Part shown: piece after piece, positions 38,169 through 45,809 of the stretch
Layout: each line of letters opens with the position of its first letter
Position numbering within the stretch: the first letter of the stretch is position 1
Assembly: GCF_014154935.1 (NCBI RefSeq)
Contig: NZ_JACEHH010000003.1
Coordinates: 186,001 to 250,000 of the forward strand
Reading direction: 5' to 3'
From: Stieleria mannarensis
Lineage (GTDB): Bacteria; Planctomycetota; Planctomycetia; Pirellulales; Pirellulaceae
DNA: 64,000 bases
Notes under the pieces: generated by a model
Told to the model about the DNA's origin: nothing
Database searches by the model: none
The model's input: the letters and a program-made list of their open reading frames with translations, nothing else
Made by a program: the position numbers and the translations under genes

Positions 38169-38858
38169 TTACGCCCGTTCCCGCTGCGACGCACACGGCC
38201 CTTGGTCTAACCAAAACCCCCGCATGTCGCCTTGCTCATTGGCCTGCCAACAGTATCCGGCGTCGACGTCCAAACAGGTCAGCCAGCCGCCTCGGCAAGC
38301 CGCTGTGTCGATGCAAACGGCGTGACCCATATCCAACGGAATCCCATTTCGCTGCGGGGTGTGCCCACAAACCATCACGCGCCCCGATCGATGGGGCGCC
38401 CGCTCGGCCTCCCGTTCCCAGTAAAGCATGTAGCTGGGTTGCTCCTCCAAGTCCATTTCGGGATAGGCATTGGCGTGCACAAAGAAGTGATTCTTGCCGA
38501 TGTGATAGGCGACAAGTTCGCTGGCCACAAACTCCCAATGTCGCTCCGGAATCTGTTCCGCGTGGTCGACGCCATAGGAGTCCAGGACCGCATCACCGCC
38601 ACAGGACAACCATTCTTGATGGCGGTCGTCCGATCGCCGGGCGGCCAGCATCATCAGTTCATGATTGCCGCGCAGCGCGATCAACCCTTCGCCCTTCCGA
38701 TCCATCATCCAATCCAACACGCTGCGGGTGTCGGGCCCCCGGTCAACGAAATCCCCCAACACGACGATCCGGTCGCCAGCCGTCATCTTGGCGGCCGCTT
38801 CCAACGCTTTCAGCGACTGGTAGCAACCGTGAATGTCTCCGATCGCCAATGTACGCAT
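38169..38858 (-). CDS. Metallophosphoesterase (Ser/Thr protein phosphatase-like)
   Basis: ATG 38858 gives 229 residues; the open frame upstream is discarded because the domain starts at once with MRTLAIGDIHGCYQSLKALE. The metallophosphatase signature is complete: GDIHG, GDFVDRGPDTRSVLDWM and ALRGNHELMML, followed by FFVHANAYPEMDLEEQ, MVCGHTPQRNGIPLDMG and CIDTAACRGGWLTCL. This order fits bacterial PrpA/ApaH-like phosphatases acting on phosphoproteins or dinucleotide polyphosphates in the cytoplasm. It follows the ribulokinase-like gene by about 100 bases on the same strand. Confidence 0.92.
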   Translation of the reverse strand: MRTLAIGDIHGCYQSLKALEAAAKMTAGDRIVVLGDFVDRGPDTRSVLDWMMDRKGEGLIALRGNHELMMLAARRSDDRHQEWLSCGGDAVLDSYGVDHAEQIPERHWEFVASELVAYHIGKNHFFVHANAYPEMDLEEQPSYMLYWEREAERAPHRSGRVMVCGHTPQRNGIPLDMGHAVCIDTAACRGGWLTCLDVDAGYCWQANEQGDMRGFWLDQGPCASQRERA

Positions 38859-38960
38859 TTCTGCTCTTCCAACCCTGACTCGCTCCAGCGCAACCCGTCC
38901 ATCGACGGACAAGCAATGGTGATAACAATTTCGCCGCCCGCGATCAAAGCCAAATCGCAC

Positions 38961-40574
38961 CTACAACGATCGGATCGCTTCGGCCAGGTTTCGATATTGG
39001 CGATACAGATCGTGATAGCTCGCCTGGTTCTCAAGATTCGGCTTCACGATCTTCTTTTCCGATTCCGGCACACCGGCCATCGCACGTGCCGCATCGGCGA
39101 CATTTGCAAACCCACTTTTCGACGGACCGGCCGCGATCATTCCCAGGACCGCCGCCCCGATCGCGGGGCCTTGCTCGGACGGATGGACTTCGACCTCGCT
39201 GCCCAACACATCGGCATAGACCTGAACGATGGCCGGGTTGTGGTGCGGCAAACCTCCGCTGGCAACGAAGCGTTCCACCGGAATTCCGCCTTCGCGAAGC
39301 ACGTCGACGATCCAACGCACGCCAAACGCCGATGCTTCCAGCAACGCCCGGTACATGTGTGCCGGCGTCGTCGCCAGCGTCAATCCGCTGAACGCGCCTT
39401 TGACCGCCCCGTCCATCAACGGCGTGCGACAGCCATTCATCCAATCCAGACACATCACGCCTTCGGCACCCGGTGGCAAGGCGATCGCGTCTCGGCCGAG
39501 TTTCTCAAAGGAATCCAGGTTCAACAATTTCAACAACCACGCGAAAGCGTCTCCGACCGCAGCCTGTCCGGTTTCATAGCCGAACAGCCCCGGCAAGATG
39601 CCTCCCTCGACGATCCCCGCGACACCGTCGACCGGCTTGCCCTCGGTCGCATTGAGCATGTGGCAACTGCTGGTCCCCATCACCATCACCAGCGTTCCCG
39701 GCTGGGCCTCACCAACGCCCGGCACGGCCGAATGGGCGTCGATGGTGGCCGCGGCGACCGCGATCCCCGCGGGCAAACCCAGCCGATCGGCAAGTTCGTC
39801 GCACAGCGTTCCGGCCAACTGCCCAGGCGACAACATTCGTCCGGGCATCTTGTCGCGCGCCGCTTCGGCCAGTTTCGGATCCACGGCGGCGAAGTAATCG
39901 TCCGACGCATACCCGGACTCCGCCGACCACAATGCCTTGTATCCGGCCTGGCAAGTGGAACGCGGCAAGGCGGCGGCCTCGCCGCCGACCAATTGCCAGA
40001 CAAACCAATCGCCGGCTTCGATCCAAACTTCGGCGGCCTCGGCGACGTCGGGCGCTTTTTCGATCGTTTCCAGCAATTTTGGAAAGAACCATTCCAATCC
40101 GATTGTTCCGCCATATCGGTCCATGAACCGCTCGCTACGCTCTTTGGCGATCCGATTCATCCGCTCGGTTTGTTCGATCGCACCGTGATGTTTCCACAAT
40201 TTCGGCCACGCCAGTGGCGTCTGTCGAAATCGATCCAACTCACACAGCGGCGTGCCGTCGGCGCAGGTCGGCAGCATCGTGCAACTGGTAAAGTCGACTC
40301 CGATCCCGACGACGCGGTCCACGTCGATCCCCGAACGCTCGATGGCGTTGCGTATCGCTTCGGCCGCCGATTCGATCCAATCAGCGGGGTGTTGCAACGC
40401 AAAGTGCGTCGGTAGCGTCTCGCCGCTGGTCGGCAGGGTGTCGGTGATTTGCCCATGACGGTAGGTACTTTCATAGACAGCCAACTCGCTCCCGTTGCGG
40501 TCAACGAGCACGGCGCGCACCGTCTCAGTTCCAAAATCCAGTCCCAACGCAACAGGTTCATTTACAGCGGTCAT
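38961..40574 (-). CDS. araB: FGGY-family carbohydrate kinase, ribulokinase-like
   Basis: The 537-residue protein (ATG 40574) shows ALGLDFGTETVRAVLVD, the phosphate-binding start of FGGY kinases. VGIGVDFTSCTMLPTCADG with TPL is typical of ribulokinase AraB rather than xylulokinase. Further blocks are AVAAATIDAHSAVPGVG, LVMVMGTSSCHMLN and the adenosine motif RFVASGGLPHHNPAIVQVYA with VLGSEVEV. Length and motifs match AraB. It phosphorylates a ketopentose, probably L-ribulose, in the cytoplasm. No araA or araD is in the window, so substrate assignment rests on the family signature alone. Confidence 0.85.
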   Translation of the reverse strand: MTAVNEPVALGLDFGTETVRAVLVDRNGSELAVYESTYRHGQITDTLPTSGETLPTHFALQHPADWIESAAEAIRNAIERSGIDVDRVVGIGVDFTSCTMLPTCADGTPLCELDRFRQTPLAWPKLWKHHGAIEQTERMNRIAKERSERFMDRYGGTIGLEWFFPKLLETIEKAPDVAEAAEVWIEAGDWFVWQLVGGEAAALPRSTCQAGYKALWSAESGYASDDYFAAVDPKLAEAARDKMPGRMLSPGQLAGTLCDELADRLGLPAGIAVAAATIDAHSAVPGVGEAQPGTLVMVMGTSSCHMLNATEGKPVDGVAGIVEGGILPGLFGYETGQAAVGDAFAWLLKLLNLDSFEKLGRDAIALPPGAEGVMCLDWMNGCRTPLMDGAVKGAFSGLTLATTPAHMYRALLEASAFGVRWIVDVLREGGIPVERFVASGGLPHHNPAIVQVYADVLGSEVEVHPSEQGPAIGAAVLGMIAAGPSKSGFANVADAARAMAGVPESEKKIVKPNLENQASYHDLYRQYRNLAEAIRSL

Positions 40575-40880
40575 CGGTTTCCAGTCGATCAAGCTCCGAA
40601 TGCGGCGTCATCCCAGACAATCGGTGTGCGCCAGACGGCCGACAGTCTAACAAGCTGACCGCGGCGAGACGACGGGCACCGTTCGGTTTCCGGGGCGTGG
40701 ACGAGGCGACGGGGCCTCTTGGATTGCAAACTGCGAGGCCCCTTCGCATCGTCGAATACCGTTGCCCGGAATGTTCAGGCGAAGATTGCCGAGCCGATGT
40801 AGCTACCTTCGCCAGAACGTGGATCCCCGGTGCCAGCCACGCTCTGGCGAGCGTAGCTACATCATCGTGGCGTTGTCCAG
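40575..40880. other. Gap upstream of the ribulokinase-like gene, with palindrome
   Basis: About 305 bases separate the ribulokinase-like start from the 3' end of the sigma-54 activator gene; both genes are on the minus strand. The region holds a 68-bp palindrome at 40796-40863. No gene is seen. Confidence 0.6.
40796..40863. repeat. 68-bp imperfect palindrome with GATGTAGCTAC arms
   Basis: The 27-base arm at 40796-40822 (start GATGTAGCTACCTTCGCCAG) matches the reverse complement of 40837-40863 at 24 of 27 positions. The loop is 14 bases. It lies just beyond the stop codon of the sigma-54 activator gene, so it could end transcription of that operon. It differs in sequence from the 74-bp elements. 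Confidence 0.8.
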
Positions 40881-42209
40881 CTAGGCTTCCATGTCGCGCA
40901 GCTTATAGATCAGTGCGCGGCGGCTGATCCCCAGCACCTTCGCCGCCCGGGTGCGGTTTCCATCACATTCTTCCAAGGTCGCCAGGATCGTCGCCCGCTC
41001 GACTTGTGATAAACGTCCCGCGTCGGGGATTTCCGCGCGCCGGTCGACCGCCATTTTCGCCGGCAGATGCTCGGGCAGAATCACGTCGCCTTGGCAAAGT
41101 AAACAGGCGCGTTGCATGGCATTTCGCAGCTCACGCACGTTTCCGCTCCACGGGTGAGCGAGCATGGCGCGGGAGGCTTGGGGCGAGAATCGGACTTGAC
41201 GATTGGCGAATTGGCTGGCGAAGTGTTTGGCCAACGGCAGAATGTCTTCGCGTCGCTCTGCCAGCGGCGGAACGATCAGTTCAACGACGTTCAACCGATA
41301 ATACAAATCCTCGCGAAACCGTCCTTCTTGCACTTCATCCTGCAAGTTGCGGTTGGTCGCGGCGATCAAACGAGTGTCGACTTCGATCGGCCGGTCCGCT
41401 CCGACCGGAGTGACCTGATGGGTTTCCAATGCGCGCAGCAATTTCGGTTGCATCTCCAAAGGCATTTCACCAATCTCGTCCAAAAACAGGCTGCCGCCAT
41501 TGGCCGATCGAAACAATCCCAAGCGGTTGTCCGAGGCGCCCGTGAAGGCGCCTTTGACGTGTCCGAACAGTTCGCTTTCCACCAAGGTCGCCGACAGCCC
41601 GGCGCAATTGGTCGTCACGATCGGATGGTCCGCGCGGTGACTCCACTGGTGAATCAATGTTGCGATCCACTCTTTCCCCGACCCACTCTGCCCCTGAATC
41701 AGGATCGGTGCGTCCGAAGGGGCGACCACCGCGATCGTCTCGATCAGCCCCCGCATCGCGCTGCTCTCGTAGATGAAATCCGCCGGCAACTCCGGCAGCG
41801 ACGGCTTGTTGCCATCGGATGCGTCCGATCGCATGCCCAGCGTATCGAACACCAACACCTTCAGCTCTTCCAAATCGATCGGTTTGGACAAGTAGTCGTC
41901 GGCGCCTCGCTTGACCGCCTCGACCGCTTGCCGAACGTCGGCAAACGCCGTGATCAACACCACCGGAACGGTGGGCAATTGTTGACGGATCGCCGGAAGC
42001 GCATCGATGCCACTTTGTTCGGGCAATCGCACGTCCAACAGAATCATGTCCGGTCGGCGCTGTGGGAAAATCGCAAGCATCGCTTCGGCCGAATCCGCTT
42101 CAAGGACCTCCATTCCGTGGCGTTGCAAGAAACCGCCGATCAGTTCGCGTTGGGCCGGTTCGTCGTCGACGACCATGATCACCGGCCGGTCCGGCATGAC
42201 TTTGCTCAT
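40881..42209 (-). CDS. NtrC-family sigma-54-dependent response regulator
   Basis: The 442 residues give receiver, AAA+ and Fis domains in order. The receiver has VMVVDDEPAQRELIGGFL, the phospho-acceptor in DMILLDVRLPEQSG and DDYLSKPIDLEELKV. The AAA+ domain has Walker A GQSGSGKEWIATLI, the sigma-54-contacting loop VKGAFTGASDN and Walker B GGSLFLDEIGEMPLEMQ. The Fis-type helix-turn-helix ends the protein (ECDGNRTRAAKVLGISRR). It activates sigma-54 polymerase from upstream sites after phosphorylation, presumably by the kinase 63 bases upstream. Candidate -24/-12 promoters occur at 44548-44563 and 44843-44858 in the same locus. Confidence 0.96.
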   Translation of the reverse strand: MSKVMPDRPVIMVVDDEPAQRELIGGFLQRHGMEVLEADSAEAMLAIFPQRRPDMILLDVRLPEQSGIDALPAIRQQLPTVPVVLITAFADVRQAVEAVKRGADDYLSKPIDLEELKVLVFDTLGMRSDASDGNKPSLPELPADFIYESSAMRGLIETIAVVAPSDAPILIQGQSGSGKEWIATLIHQWSHRADHPIVTTNCAGLSATLVESELFGHVKGAFTGASDNRLGLFRSANGGSLFLDEIGEMPLEMQPKLLRALETHQVTPVGADRPIEVDTRLIAATNRNLQDEVQEGRFREDLYYRLNVVELIVPPLAERREDILPLAKHFASQFANRQVRFSPQASRAMLAHPWSGNVRELRNAMQRACLLCQGDVILPEHLPAKMAVDRRAEIPDAGRLSQVERATILATLEECDGNRTRAAKVLGISRRALIYKLRDMEA

Positions 42210-42272
42210 GACGTCGCCGCCAAGACAAGAACCTTCGATGGTAAATGTTGTCGATTCATGCTATTTCCCACT

Positions 42273-43598
42273 TCATGCGGCTCGGATTCCATCGATCCAA
42301 AACACGCTGCCGCCCGGTCGGACGCCCGCTTCTTCGCCGGCTCGGTAGCCGACATCCCAATCATGCGCGATCGCGATGCGACGAACAATCGACAATCCAA
42401 GCCCGGTTCCGCCGGGTCGGCGCGAGACATACGGTTCGAACAGACTCTCCACGATCTGTTCGGAGGCCCCCGGCCCCTGATCGGCGACTTCGATGCGAAA
42501 CCGACCGTCGCCGGACGGACACAGCGAAAGTCTAATCGTGCTGTGATCGGGTGCAAAGGCGATCGCGTTCTGCAGCAAATTGAACAACACTTGTCGCAGC
42601 TGGTCACGATCGGCTTGAATCGCTCGGGGATCGTCCAAGCCCGCCGTTTGAAGTTCCAATCCGCTCGCGTCCAGGTCCGGCTGCAACAGCAACTGCAACT
42701 CCTCGATCAATTCCTCCAGCGACACCGCGCCAAGTTGGACGTCGGCCTGGCGGGCAAACGCAAGAAACTGATTGATTCGGGCGGTCACACGGTCACATTC
42801 CTCGATGACCGCTTCGGCCTGGGCCTGTTGATCCGGTTGCGGCAATCCCGCGTCGGCCAAACGCTGCGTCCAACCGCGAATCAACCCCAACGGGTTGCGA
42901 GTTTCATGGGCCAGTCCCGCCGCCGCTTGTCCCAGTTCACGAAGATGCCGCGTTTCCGCAGTCAACAATCGTGTCTTTCCTTCCGATTGGGCAAGCCGAA
43001 CCGTGAATTGCCATACGGCTCCGATGGCGACCAACAACAGCGTCCCAAGAACAAAGATCAGGATCCTGTTTCGCGCTTCCAGATAGAACTGTGCGGTGGT
43101 TGCGGTGCGATCGAGAACGATGATCGATCGAAATGATTCTGTGTCTCGCGAGACTTTCGCAGCGCCGAAGCCTCCCATCATCGGCGGGTCGTTGGTCATT
43201 TCGAATTCATGCACCAGATGAAGCGTCTCACCGACGACATGTTCCCCGACGGGCAAATCGAACACGATCCGTTCTTCATCGCCCGTCACGTAGGCCTGAT
43301 CCAGGTCTCCACCCGCGACCACAGCGATCGCGATCACATTGGTCGAGCGGGCCAATGTTTCCAGCGTCGAAGGAAGTTGTGCTTGGACGAACGGGCTGAA
43401 CCAACGGTGTGAGACGATCGAATTGCTCACCGCCGTGGCAAGCGCTTCGCCCTGGGAAGACAGCGTGGCGTGGATCAGCCGGCATTGGTGCACGTGTTCG
43501 GCGCGTTGCCACACGGCAAACATCACCCACAGTGCAACCAAAAACACGATGCCGACGATCCGCGGCCGGGGAATTCGTTTTGGATGCGTCGGCTGCAT
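42273..43598 (-). CDS. Membrane sensor histidine kinase, ZraS/NtrB-like
   Basis: The 441-residue protein has a first membrane helix (IVGIVFLVALWVMFAVW), an extracytoplasmic domain of about 150 residues containing HEFEMTNDPPMMGGFGAAKV and ESFRSIIVLDRTATT, and a second helix (ILIFVLGTLLLVAIGAVWQF). The kinase core has the H box GLAHETRNPLGLIRGW, N box LFNLLQNAIAFAP, and G boxes VADQGPGASEQ and GGTGLGLSIVRRIAI. It should phosphorylate the adjacent NtrC-type regulator. The Met/His-bearing outer domain would fit a metal or redox signal, as for ZraS, but this is inference. Confidence 0.93.
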   Translation of the reverse strand: MQPTHPKRIPRPRIVGIVFLVALWVMFAVWQRAEHVHQCRLIHATLSSQGEALATAVSNSIVSHRWFSPFVQAQLPSTLETLARSTNVIAIAVVAGGDLDQAYVTGDEERIVFDLPVGEHVVGETLHLVHEFEMTNDPPMMGGFGAAKVSRDTESFRSIIVLDRTATTAQFYLEARNRILIFVLGTLLLVAIGAVWQFTVRLAQSEGKTRLLTAETRHLRELGQAAAGLAHETRNPLGLIRGWTQRLADAGLPQPDQQAQAEAVIEECDRVTARINQFLAFARQADVQLGAVSLEELIEELQLLLQPDLDASGLELQTAGLDDPRAIQADRDQLRQVLFNLLQNAIAFAPDHSTIRLSLCPSGDGRFRIEVADQGPGASEQIVESLFEPYVSRRPGGTGLGLSIVRRIAIAHDWDVGYRAGEEAGVRPGGSVFWIDGIRAA

Positions 43599-43652
43599 GG
43601 TTGCGTTGGTCGTGTCGGCGATGGGCGTTGCGTTGATGATATTGATTGTACG

Positions 43653-44504
43653 TCACCGCCTCGGGCCGCCACCGGATCCTCGCCGGCCACCGCCTGATGC
43701 GTTTCCACTCCCCTGGCCGGGCCCCCGTCCGGCCCGGCCACGGCCTTTACCGCCATCGCCTTGTCCACTGCCACCGCCCCGTCCATTGCCACCGGATCTC
43801 GCGATCGCATCGAATTCTTCTTGGGTCAAGAACTGTGCCTGATAATCACCGCCCTGATTCGCGATCTGTGACGCGAACGCACGCAAATGGTTCCGCGATC
43901 CGTTCATCAGCTGCATCAATACCTGATGCGATTGAGGATTTGCCGAGGAGGACATCAATCGTTTCAGATCCGCAATATCCATCTCTTCGATCTTCGCGCC
44001 GACCTTCAAGGCGTCCAGCGGACTACGGCTGCCTTCGTTGACCAGCGTTTGATAGAGCTGTTGGTATTCTGGTGTCACAAACACTCCCGGCGTCTGACTC
44101 GATCGATTTCGAGTCGTCCCGCTTCCGCCCATCAGCCGTGCCACGGCCTGCATGTGCTGGTTCTCAGAGCGGGAGATGTTCTGAAACACACGTTGGTTCG
44201 ACGTCGAAGCCAATTTTGCGTAGACGTCCCGCGCAAGTTTTTCCTCCTCCCACAAACGGACCAGATCGATCGAGTTCGCGATATCGCCATCCAACTGCGT
44301 GGCTTGGCGGCCCCGATTGGATGATTGCGAAAACCCGCTGCCCGGTGATCCCGATCGTGATTGAAGCCCCGCTCCTTGAGTACCACGCCCAAAGCCGCTC
44401 CCTTGGCCGGCTCCACCTCGTCCCCTGCGTTGTTGCGCCTCGGCGCACAGCGGCAACGCCGCGAGGACCATCAATGCCGACAGACCAATGAGTAACCGTT
44501 TCAT
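43653..44504 (-). CDS. Exported DUF2202 (ferritin-like) protein with Gly/Arg-rich ends
   Basis: The 283 residues start with a signal peptide (LLIGLSALMVLAALPLCAEAQ), and the ATG at 44504 follows the strong site GAGGT. A Gly/Gln-rich stretch precedes the DUF2202 domain: DIANSIDLVRLWEEEKLARD, then SENQHMQAVARLMG and QQLYQTLVNEGSRSPLDALK, where Glu and His residues line a four-helix bundle. The last 60 residues are almost only Gly, Arg, Ser and Gln. It is the first gene of the operon with the sensor kinase and regulator. By position it parallels ZraP, the secreted sensor/chaperone of E. coli, though it is not homologous by sequence. Confidence 0.85.
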   Translation of the reverse strand: MKRLLIGLSALMVLAALPLCAEAQQRRGRGGAGQGSGFGRGTQGAGLQSRSGSPGSGFSQSSNRGRQATQLDGDIANSIDLVRLWEEEKLARDVYAKLASTSNQRVFQNISRSENQHMQAVARLMGGSGTTRNRSSQTPGVFVTPEYQQLYQTLVNEGSRSPLDALKVGAKIEEMDIADLKRLMSSSANPQSHQVLMQLMNGSRNHLRAFASQIANQGGDYQAQFLTQEEFDAIARSGGNGRGGGSGQGDGGKGRGRAGRGPGQGSGNASGGGRRGSGGGPRR

Positions 44505-44547
44505 GACTTCACCTCAGTTGATTGATTGATTCGTTGTCGGATGGTGA

Positions 44548-44563
44548 AGCAAATCCAATGCCG
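44548..44563 (-). promoter_or_regulatory. Candidate sigma-54 promoter for DUF2202-kinase-regulator operon
   Basis: The minus strand reads CGGCATTGGATTTGCT. GGCA and TTGCT match the -24 and -12 boxes, with exactly 10 bases between GG and GC. Transcription would begin near 44537, giving a 33-base leader to ATG 44504. The C after GGCA and the leading T of the consensus are not matched. Confidence 0.6.
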
Positions 44564-44609
44564 CGACACGCCGCGAACAGCTGAAACACTTCAATCTCGC
44601 CAATCATCA

Positions 44610-44659
44610 AAGCGTGCGGGGCGGTTGGTCGGTCCAAGGCATGCAACCAATGCACGCTT
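44610..44659. promoter_or_regulatory. Inverted repeat between divergent sigma-54 promoters, candidate activator site
   Basis: AAGCGTGC at 44610-44617 and its exact reverse complement GCACGCTT at 44652-44659 flank 34 bases. A second dyad, TGCAATTTTTGCA, lies at 44675-44687. Both fall between the two divergent -24/-12 promoters, the usual place of enhancer sites for an NtrC-type activator. Binding is unproven. Confidence 0.4.
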
Positions 44660-44842
44660 CCGGCGGGTTGCCCCTGCAATTTTTGCACACCCCATCGGTC
44701 CCATCCGCCCTCTGTTTCTAGCCCCGCAATCACCGCAAAATTCGTTGGCCAATTGTTTTTCCAGCAATCGCTTCGACATTCACACTGGTTCGATCGGATT
44801 CCACCCGCAATGGACTTGCCACTTCACCGCTTGGATCGAAAA

Positions 44843-44858
44843 CGGCACGCGACTTGCC
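44843..44858 (+). promoter_or_regulatory. Candidate sigma-54 promoter for the Cys-rich secreted protein
   Basis: The plus strand reads CGGCACGCGACTTGCC. GGCACG and TTGC match the -24/-12 consensus, with exactly 10 bases between GG (44844-44845) and GC (44856-44857). Transcription would start near 44869, about 56 bases before ATG 44925. Only the first T and the last W of the consensus are missed. Confidence 0.7.
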
Positions 44859-44924
44859 ATGGTGATCATTGCAACCATCCACTGTGGCTCCGCTCGACGG
44901 GGCAAATACGAAAAGGAACCCCCG

Positions 44925-45809
44925 ATGAAGAATCTTGTATGGCTGTCCGTCACTTTGACGTTGTTGATCGTGTTGGCCGCAGTCTTGACAGACTCGCCCG
45001 CCGAAAATCCAGGCTCTCCCGCTGCCGACGAAACTCCTCAGGCGGGCGCACCGTGTTGTTCCAGCCAGAGCGGTTGTTCAAACGAAACCTGTGCCACCGA
45101 CACGGCACCGAACCAGCAGACCAAAGCGGCATGTTGTTTGGCCGCGAAAGACGCGGCGTTGTCCGACGCAGCGAAGACGGACGCCCCGTCCTGTCAGTTT
45201 TGTTCCGGCGACCAGTGCCCCCAGGAATGCAAGGACTGCGCTGATGCGAGGAAAAACCAAACCGCGGTCGCCAAGCAACCGATGCAAGCCAGAGGCAAGG
45301 GGATGATGATGCGGGGCCGGCACGGCCACGACGCACAACACGACATCGACCACGAAGATTTCTTCTTCCTGATTGAACACAAAGACACGATTCGGCGAAC
45401 CGTCAAGAATCTGCCCGACGGGATCGAAACGCTGACCGAATCCGATGACAAAGACGTCGCGGCACGCATCCAAAAACACGTCGAATCGATGTATGACCGC
45501 ATGGAGAACGTCAACCCGATCCGCATGCGTGATCCGCTGTTCCGCGAGATCTTTGCCAACGCGAAAAAGATCACGATGGATGTGGAGCATACCGAGCAAG
45601 GCGTCCTGGTGAGGGAAACCTCCAAGGATCCCTATGTCGTCAAATTGCTCCAAGAGCACGCCAAGGTCGTTTCCCTGTTCATCAAAAACGGGTATTCCGA
45701 ACTGCCCAAGAACCACGCCCCACCGAAGCCCCTCATCCCACAAACGGATGCTGCCAAGGGGCGCGATAGTCGCGACGGAGCATCGCAGTCGCTTCCTGGT
45801 CCCCGATGA
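44925..45809 (+). CDS. Secreted Cys/His/Met-rich protein, candidate metal binder
   Basis: ATG 44925 follows AAGGAA by 6 bases and opens with a signal or anchor helix (LVWLSVTLTLLIVLAAVLTD). The 294-residue product then shows Cys clusters CCSSQSGCSNETC, ACC and CQFCSGDQCPQECKDC, a Met/His stretch MMMRGRHGHDAQHDIDHED, and a helical C-terminal part (IEHKDTIRRTVKNLPDGIET, DVEHTEQGVLVRETSKDPYV). I know no named family. The motifs fit extracytoplasmic metal binding. It is divergent from the DUF2202-kinase-regulator operon and has its own sigma-54 promoter candidate. Its last 77 bases overlap the convergent oxidoreductase gene. Confidence 0.75.
   Translation: MKNLVWLSVTLTLLIVLAAVLTDSPAENPGSPAADETPQAGAPCCSSQSGCSNETCATDTAPNQQTKAACCLAAKDAALSDAAKTDAPSCQFCSGDQCPQECKDCADARKNQTAVAKQPMQARGKGMMMRGRHGHDAQHDIDHEDFFFLIEHKDTIRRTVKNLPDGIETLTESDDKDVAARIQKHVESMYDRMENVNPIRMRDPLFREIFANAKKITMDVEHTEQGVLVRETSKDPYVVKLLQEHAKVVSLFIKNGYSELPKNHAPPKPLIPQTDAAKGRDSRDGASQSLPGPR

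Noticed and set aside
38232-40415. Plus-strand open frame of 727 residues
   Set aside because: Antisense to the phosphatase and the ribulokinase-like gene, both with complete motifs; no domain or leader of its own.
41112-43136. Plus-strand open frame of 674 residues
   Set aside because: Antisense to the sigma-54 regulator and sensor kinase.
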